This document shows, in pieces, positions 35,719 to 45,000 of a DNA stretch of 64,000 bases (the stretch's first letter is position 1; the number at the start of each line of letters is the position of its first letter). Location: positions 2,914,001 to 2,978,000 of the forward strand of contig CP111109.1 of NCBI GenBank assembly GCA_026314275.1. Direction: 5' to 3'. The position numbers and the translations under genes were made by a program. The notes under the pieces were generated by a model. It saw only the letters and a list, made by a program, of their open reading frames with translations. It did not search any database and was not told where the DNA came from. Source of the DNA: JAGOEY01 sp017997515. Lineage in GTDB: Bacteria > Pseudomonadota > Gammaproteobacteria > Burkholderiales > Burkholderiaceae_C.

Positions 35719-38097
35719 ATGAAGCTCGCATTACTCGTTGCCGCACTGCTGGCCCACGGTGGCCTGCAGACGCCCAATGCGGTGGAAACCGCGATGCGTG
35801 AAGCCGCTGGTGCACCCGAGCGCGACTTCCGCCAGTTGATTGACCTGGTGCGCAGCGCCATCGGTGCCGTGGTGTATCCGGCCAAACCCGAAAACGACCG
35901 CTGGGTCTCCCTGCAGGCGATCTATTCCGACCGCGCCATTATCGAAATGGGTGGCCGCAAGTTTCAGTACGGCTACACGGTCAGCACCACCCCAGCGGGT
36001 GACCAGGTCATTCTGGCGGCACCCGTGGAGGTGATCGAACAGTACGTTCCCACCGTGCCTGCGGACAAGACCGTGGTGCGCGAGGCCCAGGCCGATGCCA
36101 GCTTCCGTGAAGCCGCAGACGGCTCCATTGAAGTCACGCTGATCCGTGCTGGGCGCAGTGGTAATCGCAATTACTACCCAGACCAGGTACTGCGCGAAGC
36201 TGCCCCCATGTTTGAGGGCGTGCGTGTCTTCGTCAAATCGGATGCAGAGCACCTGGCTGGCAAGGGCAAGGCTGTCGGCAACCTGATCGGTGGCATCTAC
36301 AGCGTGCGCTTTATCGAAGGAAAGAGCCCGGACACCGGCTCGCTGGTGGGCACGTTTAAACCCCTGGACCCTTCCGACGCTGCAGTCACCAAGATGACCG
36401 AAGCCGTGAAGCGCGGCATGCAGAGCCTGCTGGGCCTCTCCATCGACGCGGACGCCCGCACCAAGAAGCGCAAGGCGGGCAACGAACAACTGCGCGAGGC
36501 AGTGAAGTTCGTGAAGGTGCACTCCGTTGACCTGATTGTCGAACCGGGCGCTGGCGGCGGCCTGGATCGTCTGACCGAAGCCGCCGCCGAACCAACCATT
36601 TCCACCACTCAAGGAACCACCATGCCTCTCTGGAAGCAAAAAATGCTGGAGGCCATCAAGGCCAAAGACCCCGTCAAGCACGCCACGATCAACGCTGAGA
36701 CCATCGGCGACGACGACCTGGTCAATCTCCATGAAGCCGTATGCGGTTCCCTGGTGCCGGAGCCTGGCACGCAGCGTGTGACGGAAGCCCTGGGCGACAA
36801 CGCCCCTCTGACCCGCGCCGACCTGCAGGTGTTCGAACGGCGCAATGCGGCTCGTGACCGCATCAATGCTTCCACGCTGCCACAGGCCTCCAAGGACCGT
36901 CTGCAGTCCCAGATCGGCACCGCAAGCGCAGACCGCCTGACGGAAGCCGCGGTGGGCGACCTGGTGAAGGCCGAGGGTGACTACGTGGCTCGCCTGACCG
37001 AAAGCGGCACAGTGCGCGTGCCCATGTTCGGCGCGGGCTCCATCGTGGTGGGTGACCGTAGTCTGACCATGAAGGACATGCTGGAAGCCTTCTGGGATAA
37101 AGCCCACAAGGACCATGGCCGCGTGCAGTCTTTCAAGGAATGCTACATCGAGATGACTGGTGACCGCCTGGTCACAGGCCGTCTGCGTGAATGTGACCAG
37201 TCGCGCCTGGTCGAATCGCTGGGCAGTGCATCGCTGGGCGAGGTGCTGGGCGACAGCGTGGCGCGCCGCATGCTGGCCGAGTACCGCGCAGCGGTGGACT
37301 TCGACGGCTGGCGCCAGCTCGTCAGCGTGGTGCCTGTGTCGGACTTCCGGATGCAGCACCGCACGCGCTGGGGTGGTTATGGCGATCTGCCAGCGGTGGC
37401 CGAGGGTGCCGACTACCTCCCCCTGACCAGCCCGACCGATGAAGAGGCCACCTACAAGGCCGGGAAAAAGGGCGGCACGGAAGAGATCACCCTGGAGATG
37501 ATCAAGAACGACGATGTGGGTGTCATCCGTCGCATTCCGACCAAGCTGTCGCGTACGGCCAAACGCACGCTCGCCAAGTTCGTTTTTGACTTCCTGCGGG
37601 CCAACCCAGTGGTCTACGACACCAAGGCCTTGTTCCACGTCGACCACGGCAACCTGTTTACCGGTGCACTCACGAAGGCGGAGCTGGCGATCCACCGCCT
37701 GGCGATGCTGAAACAGACCGAGCTGAGCAGCAACGACCGTATCGGTATCGCACCGACGCGCCTGGTGGTGCCTTCCGATCTGCAGGAAACAGCTGTCGAT
37801 CTGTTCAAGCTGTCCACGAACAACGAGAAGACGTTCATCCAGTCGCTGACGATGAACATCATTCCCGTTTGGTACTGGACCGATGCCAATGACTGGTGCA
37901 CTGCGGCTGATCCAGCCGACATCCCCGGTATCGAAATGGGCTTCATGGATGGCCGTGAAGAGCCCGAGCTGTTCGTGCAGGACTCGCCCACGTCGGGCTC
38001 CATGTTCTCCGCCGACAAGCTCACCTACAAGATTCGCCACATCTACGGCGGCGCGGTGACTGACTACCGTGCCTTCACCAAGGGGGTGGTGGCCTAA
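35719..38097 (+). CDS. Fused prohead protease, scaffold and major capsid protein
   Basis: The protein is 792 residues. Residues 1-60 are unlike the rest. About 130-285 have the look of a phage prohead protease (IRAGRSGNRNYYPDQVL, VFVKSDAEHLAGKGKAVGNL, LGLSIDADA), with H at AEH and S at GLSID as likely catalytic residues. About 295-450 is charged and helical, like a scaffold (PLWKQKMLEAIKAKDPVKHA). About 470-792 reads as a Mu gpT-type major capsid protein (FDGWRQLVSVVPVSDFRMQH, AKRTLAKFVFDFLRANP, GIAPTRLVVPSDL). Separate genes are usual in Mu, whereas fusions occur in some siphophages. Self-processing would release the capsid subunit. Confidence 0.85.
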   Translation: MKLALLVAALLAHGGLQTPNAVETAMREAAGAPERDFRQLIDLVRSAIGAVVYPAKPENDRWVSLQAIYSDRAIIEMGGRKFQYGYTVSTTPAGDQVILAAPVEVIEQYVPTVPADKTVVREAQADASFREAADGSIEVTLIRAGRSGNRNYYPDQVLREAAPMFEGVRVFVKSDAEHLAGKGKAVGNLIGGIYSVRFIEGKSPDTGSLVGTFKPLDPSDAAVTKMTEAVKRGMQSLLGLSIDADARTKKRKAGNEQLREAVKFVKVHSVDLIVEPGAGGGLDRLTEAAAEPTISTTQGTTMPLWKQKMLEAIKAKDPVKHATINAETIGDDDLVNLHEAVCGSLVPEPGTQRVTEALGDNAPLTRADLQVFERRNAARDRINASTLPQASKDRLQSQIGTASADRLTEAAVGDLVKAEGDYVARLTESGTVRVPMFGAGSIVVGDRSLTMKDMLEAFWDKAHKDHGRVQSFKECYIEMTGDRLVTGRLRECDQSRLVESLGSASLGEVLGDSVARRMLAEYRAAVDFDGWRQLVSVVPVSDFRMQHRTRWGGYGDLPAVAEGADYLPLTSPTDEEATYKAGKKGGTEEITLEMIKNDDVGVIRRIPTKLSRTAKRTLAKFVFDFLRANPVVYDTKALFHVDHGNLFTGALTKAELAIHRLAMLKQTELSSNDRIGIAPTRLVVPSDLQETAVDLFKLSTNNEKTFIQSLTMNIIPVWYWTDANDWCTAADPADIPGIEMGFMDGREEPELFVQDSPTSGSMFSADKLTYKIRHIYGGAVTDYRAFTKGVVA

Positions 38098-38269
38098 CAG
38101 GACTCCCAAGGGCAAGAGAGCCCACGTAGCGGAGCGCTTCGGCGCAAAAGGCTGGTGCCCTGCCAAAGCACCCGGCCCGCCCCACCAGGGGTGGGTTGTT
38201 AAAGGCCCCGAGCTGGAGCCTTTGACAACCCAGCCGACCAACCAAACCTTTCAACCCGGAACCCTACAC

Positions 38270-38950
38270 ATGGCCTTGGCCGATTTTCAGCAAATGGTGG
38301 ATGACATGGTGCGCGACCAAAGCAGCACCATCGTGCCTGCCGTGCGCGACCGTGCCATTGACCAGGCCGTGCTGCGTTACAGCGCTGACCGCCCGCGTGG
38401 CCTGGTGCTCGACACCAGCTGGCTTGTGACTGGCTACGTGGGGCCCCTGCCAGCGGGCTGGACGGATGATTGCCTGATCCGCGACGCCGAGTACCCCATC
38501 GGCAACCACCCCCGGTCGCTGGTCAATGTGGGTTTCTACCGGAACGACGGCGGGTCGCTGTTGATGTCCGAAGTGGAGCTGCCTGCAGGTGCCACCGTGC
38601 GCCTGACGCTGGCCGCTGCGCACCGCCTGGCAGGAGCGGAAGACACGATTCCCCTGGGGCACCGCCTTGCGGTTGCAAGCCACGCTGCCTGGCAGCTGTG
38701 CACCCAGCTGGCGACCTTCTACAGCGGCCAGCGCGAGACGCTGATCAACGCTGACAACAGCAACACCGAGAACCGATCTCGCTCGTACGCTGCCAGGGCC
38801 AAGGAATACCGCACTGCCTACTTTGTGGGCACCGGCCAACTGGACCCCTTTGCCCAGGCGGCTGCGGGCGGTGGCACATCCAACGCGGCCAGCGCCGTGG
38901 TGTCGTGGCCTGGCCGTCCGCGCAACCGTCTGACGCGGGGTGTGCAATGA
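38270..38950 (+). CDS. Head-tail connector-like protein
   Basis: The protein is 226 residues from the ATG at 38270; the frame is open further upstream but that part is GC-skewed non-coding DNA. The N-terminal LADFQQMVDDMVRDQ and AIDQAVLRYSADRPR fit the small helical connector proteins after capsid genes. The middle is a beta domain with MSEVELPAGATVRLTL. The C-terminal helix and basic tail follow. Its stop overlaps the next ATG. Confidence 0.6.
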   Translation: MALADFQQMVDDMVRDQSSTIVPAVRDRAIDQAVLRYSADRPRGLVLDTSWLVTGYVGPLPAGWTDDCLIRDAEYPIGNHPRSLVNVGFYRNDGGSLLMSEVELPAGATVRLTLAAAHRLAGAEDTIPLGHRLAVASHAAWQLCTQLATFYSGQRETLINADNSNTENRSRSYAARAKEYRTAYFVGTGQLDPFAQAAAGGGTSNAASAVVSWPGRPRNRLTRGVQ

Positions 38951-39450
38951 GCAGCTTGCACATGAGCTTTGCAGGCATGGATGCCCTGCGGCGTGGCTTT
39001 GCCCAGGCCCCGGATATGACACGCCGGGAACTGCTCGTCGCTGCGACCGAAGCCACGAGGTTGGTAGAAGGGGAGGTGAAAGACAGCATTCCGCGTGGTG
39101 CCACTGGTTTGACCGCTGAGAGCATCAGCAGCGATGCATTCAGCACGCCCGTGGGTGTGATTGGTCTTGTCAGCAGCTCACAGGCCTCTGCTGCCTTCCT
39201 CGAGCTGGGCACCAAGCCGCATATGCCGCCCGTGGACGCGTTGATTCCATGGGTGCGTGCCGTGCTGGGCGTGAGCGCCAAACGTGCGCCCAGCGTGGCC
39301 TTCCTGGTCGCCAGAAAGATTGCCAAGAAGGGCACCAAGCCAAAGAAGTATTTCGAACGTGCTGCAGCGGCCACAGAGGGCCAGGTGCTGCGCATGTTTG
39401 AGAACGCTGCTGCCCGTGTGGCTGCAGGCCTGACAGGAGGTGCCGCGTGA
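38947..39450 (+). CDS. HK97 gp10-like head-tail protein
   Basis: The protein is 167 residues. Features are an N-terminal helix (MDALRRGFAQAPDMTRREL), VEGEVKDSIPRGATGLTAES and the ELGTKPHMPPVDAL turn, which is a hallmark of HK97 gp10-type proteins that join the connector to the tail. The start overlaps the previous stop (ATGA) and its own stop overlaps the next GTG. Confidence 0.78.
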   Translation: MSSLHMSFAGMDALRRGFAQAPDMTRRELLVAATEATRLVEGEVKDSIPRGATGLTAESISSDAFSTPVGVIGLVSSSQASAAFLELGTKPHMPPVDALIPWVRAVLGVSAKRAPSVAFLVARKIAKKGTKPKKYFERAAAATEGQVLRMFENAAARVAAGLTGGAA

Positions 39451-39920
39451 GCATTCTTGAAGAACACCGCGCCGCCGTGGTGTCCATGTTGGCATCGGTG
39501 CCGGACATCGGGCAGGTCCACGACCGCGAGCGCTACGCAGCGAACGAAGCCGCGTTTCGGGGGCTGTATCTGTTCACCCCTTCGAACGGCCCGGAGCAGC
39601 TGCGCGGCTGGTGGTTGCGCCGCACGGAAACGCTGGAGCGCACGGTCGATACCGCTGGCGCTGTGAATGCCCACACCTGGACTGTGCGCGGCTACCTCGC
39701 CTTTAACGACCTGCAGGGCACCGAGCTGGTGCTGGATGACCTGGTCGAGCAGTTCCGCACCTTGGTGCGCGATGACCCGACCTTCGGTGGGGTGTGCCAG
39801 CCCGGCCCGCTGGGTGAAGAGCCCGACGGTGTGCAAGTGGCTGATGCCGGAGCCGTGATGTTTGCTGGGGTGATGTGCCACAGCGTTGTTTTGACCCTTC
39901 AGACCTGGAGCTACCTATGA
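39447..39920 (+). CDS. Tail completion/terminator-like protein
   Basis: The protein is 157 residues from GTG at 39447. LEEHRAAVVSMLASVPDIGQV and FRTLVRDDPTFGG with VMCHSVVLTLQTWSYL at the end fit the small tail terminator proteins that lie between gp10-like and tail tube genes. Naming rests on order and size more than on motifs. Confidence 0.6.
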   Translation: MSILEEHRAAVVSMLASVPDIGQVHDRERYAANEAAFRGLYLFTPSNGPEQLRGWWLRRTETLERTVDTAGAVNAHTWTVRGYLAFNDLQGTELVLDDLVEQFRTLVRDDPTFGGVCQPGPLGEEPDGVQVADAGAVMFAGVMCHSVVLTLQTWSYL

Positions 39921-40162
39921 CCACCAAAAAGGCCACCCATGCCGAAACCACCGAAGCCCAAACGCAAGCGGGTAACGCGCAAGAAGCGCAAGCCTCGACT
40001 GCCGCTGCCACCGTTGAACAGTCCGCAACCGTGGTTTCTTCCACGCCGCCCGCTGCGTCTGCGCCGCGTGACGAACACACCGGCAAAGGTGGGCTCTACA
40101 GCCTTGTGAACGGCCAGCGTGTGCTGGAGCAGCGCACTGAGCCCGAAAAAACCACGGCTTGA
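39917..40162 (+). CDS. Small alanine/threonine-rich protein
   Basis: The protein is 81 residues from the ATG that overlaps the previous stop. Two thirds is low complexity (alanine, threonine, glutamate) and the end reads GGLYSLVNGQRVLEQR, likely the folded part. In related tail modules a short protein with this kind of end lies just before the tail tube. Function unknown. Confidence 0.6.
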   Translation: MTTKKATHAETTEAQTQAGNAQEAQASTAAATVEQSATVVSSTPPAASAPRDEHTGKGGLYSLVNGQRVLEQRTEPEKTTA

Positions 40163-40196
40163 GCCCTGGTCTCTTTAAAACCTTCAGGAGATTTGA

Positions 40197-41126
40197 ATGT
40201 CCAAGTTTGTCCGAAAAATGACGATCCTCGCCAAAGCCGAAGCGGTTTATGGCACCAATTCCTTGCCTACAGCGGGCCTCAATGCCATTCGGGCTTTTGA
40301 CGTCACAGCCGTGCCAGTCGAAGGCGACGAAATTGAGAACAACTACATCCAGCCGCACTTCGGTGCCACTCCGACCACGCAGGTCACACAGTACAAGAGC
40401 TTGAGCTTCTCCGTTCCGTTTTCTGGTGTTTCTGCTTTGGGCGCTATGCCTGGTGTGGCCGAGCTGATCCGGATGTGTTCTACCAGTGTGACCAACGAAG
40501 TGGGTGTAAGCACTTTGTTTGATCCGATCACAGAAAACCCGGAGTCGGGCTCTCTACTTTTCAACATCGACGGCATTCTGCACACGTCTCTTGGTGTTCG
40601 TGGAACGGTAACTATGGAAGCGTCGGCCAAGGCTGCTCCAGCATGGAAGTTTGAACTGAAGGGCAGCTTCGTTCCTTTGGTCGACGCACCTCTGCCCACG
40701 GGCGTGGTTTACACCAAGTTCCTGAACCCGCTTGGCGTGAACAAGGCCAACACCACGTTGCTGGTTGACGGCTTGGCTGTGGAGGCCAATGCCTTCAGCT
40801 TTGCGATGGGTCTTGATGTGGTCAAGGAAGACCTGATTAATGTGGACAGCGTGGATATCACGGGCCGCAAGTCCACTGGATCGGTGACATTCCGCAATAC
40901 CGCAGTCGCTGTGCGCGATTGGGTAGGCATGGGTCTCGCTCGCGCCCAGGTGCCTATCGCCTTCCGCCATGGATTGCTGGCCACCAACACGGTGAAGTTC
41001 ACCGCTGCTCGCGCTGAGATTGGCAAGCCCAGCTACAGCGACAGCAGTGGCGTCCAGATGATCACGTTGCCCTTGCGATTCATTCCCTCGGATGCGGGTA
41101 ATGACGAGTGGCAGTTTGAGATTTGA
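40197..41126 (+). CDS. Major tail tube protein
   Basis: The protein is 309 residues. TTCAGGAGATTTGA lies before the ATG. The sequence is mainly beta (TQVTQYKSLSFSVPFSGVSA, GTVTMEASAKAAPAWKFELK) with the start MSKFVRKMTILAKAEAVYGT that I associate with siphovirus-type tail tube proteins in Mu-like phages. Its place before the tail chaperone pair and tape measure supports this. It forms the inner tube of a non-contractile tail. Confidence 0.75.
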   Translation: MSKFVRKMTILAKAEAVYGTNSLPTAGLNAIRAFDVTAVPVEGDEIENNYIQPHFGATPTTQVTQYKSLSFSVPFSGVSALGAMPGVAELIRMCSTSVTNEVGVSTLFDPITENPESGSLLFNIDGILHTSLGVRGTVTMEASAKAAPAWKFELKGSFVPLVDAPLPTGVVYTKFLNPLGVNKANTTLLVDGLAVEANAFSFAMGLDVVKEDLINVDSVDITGRKSTGSVTFRNTAVAVRDWVGMGLARAQVPIAFRHGLLATNTVKFTAARAEIGKPSYSDSSGVQMITLPLRFIPSDAGNDEWQFEI

Positions 41127-41179
41127 ACTTATTCGAAAACGCTTCTAACCCCACCTTTAACCCGATAGGAGATACATCC

Positions 41180-41572
41180 ATGCCAGTCAGAATTTCCGGC
41201 CTCAAGCCCACCATCGAAGCGTCCGCCACACTGTTCCTGGCGGAGGGTAACGGCGTATATTTTTCGCACAAGTTCTCGGTCTACTTCAAGCGTATTCCCA
41301 CATCAAGGCGTGATGAGCTGAACGCTCAATTTGCGGCGGGCAAATTGACTGTGCGGGAACTATTGGACGAAGTTGTGTCTGGCTGGTCGGGAATGACCGA
41401 CGAGAACAACATCGAAGTGCCTTACAGCCATGCTGAGCGCGCTGCTACGGACGAGGTGTATCCGGGCACGGACCAAGCAATCGCTGTGTCCTGGTTCGAT
41501 GTCGCATTCATCAACCAGCGTGAGGCGTCCATAAAAAACTCCAAGGCGCAGTCCGACACCATCTCGGGCTAG
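41180..41572 (+). CDS. Tail assembly chaperone (gpG-like)
   Basis: The protein is 130 residues from the ATG at 41180, after ATAGGAGATACATCC. It lies between the tail tube and tape measure genes, the fixed place of the chaperone that coats the tape measure during tail assembly. It carries AAAAAAC (41533-41539) in the phase A-AAA-AAC near its end, so part of the ribosomes should shift into the -1 frame and continue into the next frame. Confidence 0.8.
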   Translation: MPVRISGLKPTIEASATLFLAEGNGVYFSHKFSVYFKRIPTSRRDELNAQFAAGKLTVRELLDEVVSGWSGMTDENNIEVPYSHAERAATDEVYPGTDQAIAVSWFDVAFINQREASIKNSKAQSDTISG

Positions 41573-41913
41573 ACAGCGCCGACTTTGGCTTGGTTGATGA
41601 CTCGGTGCGTGAAGACTGCGCGGTTCTTGGGCTCGACATAAACCAGCTCATTGACCAAGCCGAGCAACACACCGAACCCCGCGACTTTGAACTATGGCCA
41701 GAACACGCCGACGCATGGAATGTGTACCTGGGCTGCGCAACGCAATGGCGTTGTGCGATGGGCGTGGGTGTGGTGCTGTGGCTGGGCCTCGACTACCAGG
41801 GCGTAGACATGGTGATGCGGCGGTACCGCATATCGCGCAAGCGGCTGGACCAGGTGTTCGCCGAGGTGCAGGTGATGGAGGAAGAGGAGCGGTCGATTCG
41901 CAACAGCCGCTAG
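41535..41913 (+). CDS. Tail chaperone extension (DUF1799), read by -1 frameshift
   Basis: After the slip at 41533-41539 the -1 frame is open to 41913. This gives a fused product of about 244 residues. The extension has FELWPEHADAWNVYLGCATQ, the DUF1799 signature, and YRISRKRLDQVFAEVQ. No good start codon or ribosome site precedes it (only TTG at 41590), as expected for a frameshift product like gpGT of lambda. Confidence 0.8.
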
Positions 41914-42075
41914 GGCTGGGGGATCAAAAAGCTTGTTGAGCAGGAACAGACCGCCGAGCACCTGCAGGCGACCGGTGTTCATGTCTTTCGCCACACGGCC
42001 AAGCACTGCCCAGACGCCGTAACCCAGCGACAGCAGCACAACCCAGCCGAACAGAACGATCAAGAAGTTTTCCAT
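41692..42075 (-). CDS. Possible antisense membrane protein before the tape measure gene
   Basis: The gap 41914-42091 has no plus-strand gene but holds the first 50 codons of a minus-strand frame with a real-looking membrane helix (MENFLIVLFGWVVLLSLGYG, then VWAVLGRVAKDMN). The frame continues to 41692 under the chaperone gene, where it looks like shadow sequence (histidine rich). A short version could be real. There is no strong ribosome site. Confidence 0.3.
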   Translation of the reverse strand: MENFLIVLFGWVVLLSLGYGVWAVLGRVAKDMNTGRLQVLGGLFLLNKLFDPPALAAVANRPLLFLHHLHLGEHLVQPLARYAVPPHHHVYALVVEAQPQHHTHAHRTTPLRCAAQVHIPCVGVFWP

Positions 42076-42091
42076 ACCGCGTCACTTTAGC

Positions 42092-45000
42092 ATGAGCACA
42101 CAATCCACAGTCAGTATCAAATTCACAGGAGACTCCACCAGTCTGGTGACGGCAGTGGATGTTGGTGATGCGAGCCTGCGCAAGCTGGAAAACCGGGCTC
42201 AAGCTACGGGTGCTGCTGCCAAGGGCATGGGCAGCGCGCTGGATGGCGTGTCCCCCAGCCTGCAAACACTGAACACCAACGCGCAGATTGCAGGTGGTAG
42301 TGCTGATCGGCTGTCATCGGCCATTGGGCGTGTGGGGCACTACACCGTGGCAACGGTGTCGCTGATGGCTGTAGCCCATGCGGCCTTGGCTACGGGCGAT
42401 GCCTTGTTCCAGGCCAGCGTGCGGGCTCAGAACCTGACGACTCAGCTCAATTTCGCAACCAACGGGAACGGTGCGCGGGAGCTGGCGCATGTCGCAAACC
42501 TCGCAGACAAGCTCGGTCTGCAGCTGAACAGCACCTCGCAGGCGTATGCGGGCTTTGCCTCCGCCTCGCGGGGCACTGCGTTGGAGGGTGCTGGGGCCCG
42601 CGCTGTGTTTGAAAGCATGGCGAAGGCCAGTGCGGTGATGGGCCTGAGCGCGGATCAGTCGACCGGTGCACTGCTGGCCGTGCAGCAAATGATGAGCAAG
42701 GGTGTGGTCAGCGCCGAAGAGTTCCGGGGCCAGCTCGGTGAGCGTATGCCCATCGCCCTGCAGGCCGGTGCGCAGGCGCTGGGTGTGACCACCGAGGAGT
42801 TCAGCAAGCTGCTGGAGTCCGGACAGATCGTGGCGGTGGACTTTCTGCCGAAGTTCGCCGCTGCCATTGACACGATGCTGGCAGGCAGCGTTGAAGACGC
42901 GGCCAACCGCCTGGATGCCTCTGCCCAGCGCATGGGCAACTCCTGGGAGAAGCTGAAGCAAACGGTGGGCGACAGTGGTGTGAGCAGCACCATCGGGCGC
43001 GAGATGACGGCCATCAGCCAGGACATGACGGTGGCGTCGGAAGTGATGCTGCGCGTCAAGGCGAGCGGCGGCGGCATGTTCTCGGAGCTGGCAGCGGGTG
43101 CGGGCGTTCTCGCTGGCCGCACTGGTTTTGCCGGTTTGAACCTTGCCTTTAACACGGTTAACTCCGGCGTCAACACGCTGTCGGGTGGCTTGATCAACCT
43201 GCGCACAGACCTGGCTGTCCTTCCTGACTTCCTGAAGACCAACGCGGTTAAAGCCGCTGAGCTGGCTACAGAGCTGCCTCGTGCTGAAGCGCAGTTGGCC
43301 TCGTTGCAAGCCCAGTTTGGCAAGAGCAGCCCCAATATCTACATCCAAGACCAGCTCTATCAGCTCGGCGTGTATGTGGACAAACTGCGGGAAGCCAAGC
43401 GCGAACAAGCGGCGTTGACTGGCGCTGCCGTGGGCGGCGGGCGGGGCATGGTCAACCCGCAAACGGTGAGTGCACAGTTGGCCCAGCAGGACAAAGACCA
43501 GGCTGCGGCCAACGCATTGCGCCTGAAGGTGTCCGGGGTGCCCGAGGGCTACACCAAGGACATGCAGGAAGTCATTCGTCTGAACACAGCGGGTGTGCTG
43601 GTCGGGAAAGAGTACACCGACGTGCTGGGGCAGATGCAAGCCCAGCTGCTGAAGAAGACTGGTGTCACCACAGGTGCGAACAAGGCAGAAAACACGCTGC
43701 AGACCAGCTATGCGTCGATGCTGTCCACAGTGCACCAGAGGCTGGAGGCACAGAACCTGGAGCTGGTCAGTGGGCGCAAGCTGAACGATTCAGACCAGCT
43801 GCGGATCAAGTGGAATGAAGACCTGAAAGGCAAACTGAAGGAGCTGAGTGCCGAGAAGAAGGCGCTGGTCGAGAAGATGCTCGACCAGTTGGCCGCTGGT
43901 GAAAAAGTCGCTGCATCCGCAAAGCGCGACATCGCCCTGTATGCCGAACAAGTGCAGATGACGGAGGAGGTGGCCCAGGCGCTGGTGCAAGAGAGCAAGG
44001 CCCGTGAGCAGGGCCGGTTGGCCGTATCGGCGTATGTCACCGGCATCCGGGAGGCTGCCGACCTGATCGCTCTGGAACTGAGAATGGCACCGGCCACCGC
44101 TGAACAGCGTGCGCTTGCCATCGAGCACTACAAGATCGAGCTGGAACTCAAGAAACAGATTGCAACCATTGACGGCAACACCGGGTTTGATGAGGCCCAA
44201 CGGGCTGCGGAATATGCCCGCGTTCGCGCTGCTGCAGCCCAGGCCCAGGTGAATGCATCCAATCGGGTGCAAATTGACGGAATGCGCAAGGTCGAGGACG
44301 AACAGAAGAAGTCGTCCGAGAAGATGGGCGACCAGCTCACTGACGCGCTGATGCGTGGCTTTGAGAACAGCAAAACCTCCGCCCAGAATCTGCGCGACAC
44401 GGTCAGCAACATGTTTAACACCATGGTGTTACGCCCAATGATCAGCGCGGTGATGAGCCCTGTTGGGAGCGTAGTCAACCAGGGTATGAATGCCATCGGC
44501 CTGGGCAGCGGTTCGAGTCCCGGCATTGGCTCCATCCTCAACACCGGCAGCAATATCGCCAGCCTGTTTGGCGGCAACTCTGTTGGCAACCTGGTCGGCT
44601 CCGGCCTGGGCTGGTTGACGGGGGCCACAGCCGCGAATACGGCCATTGGCACAGGCCTGGGCTTGGGTGCAGCGTCGTCGGGTGCTGCGGCCTCTGCAGC
44701 TGCTGCTGCAGGCGGCACAACGATGATGGGTACCCTCGGTGCGGCCATGCCCTACGTCGGCCTGGCGCTGGCCGCTGTGAGCCTGCTCAAAGGCGTTGGC
44801 AAGGGTGAGTCCCGCTCGGGCGGCCAGTACGGCGTGGCCTTCGACGGCGCGGTGACCAACAACCGTCGCGGCGAGACATACACCCAGATCGGCCAGCAGT
44901 TCAACCGGAACAACAGCACTGGCGTCGGCATGACGACCGGCAATGCCTATTTGATGGAGGCCGACGGCATCGGTGCCGGTGACGCCAAGGTCAAAGCAGC

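Noticed and set aside
35731..38241. 836-codon minus-strand frame
   Set aside because: It lies antisense to the capsid fusion gene and reads as histidine- and glycine-rich shadow sequence.
38069..38269. Extension of the connector gene upstream of 38270
   Set aside because: The extra 67 codons overlap the capsid stop and are proline- and tryptophan-rich without a ribosome site; 38270 gives a normal start.
42314..43735. 473-codon minus-strand frame under the tape measure gene
   Set aside because: It has no start signal and no domain; the plus-strand tape measure explains the region.
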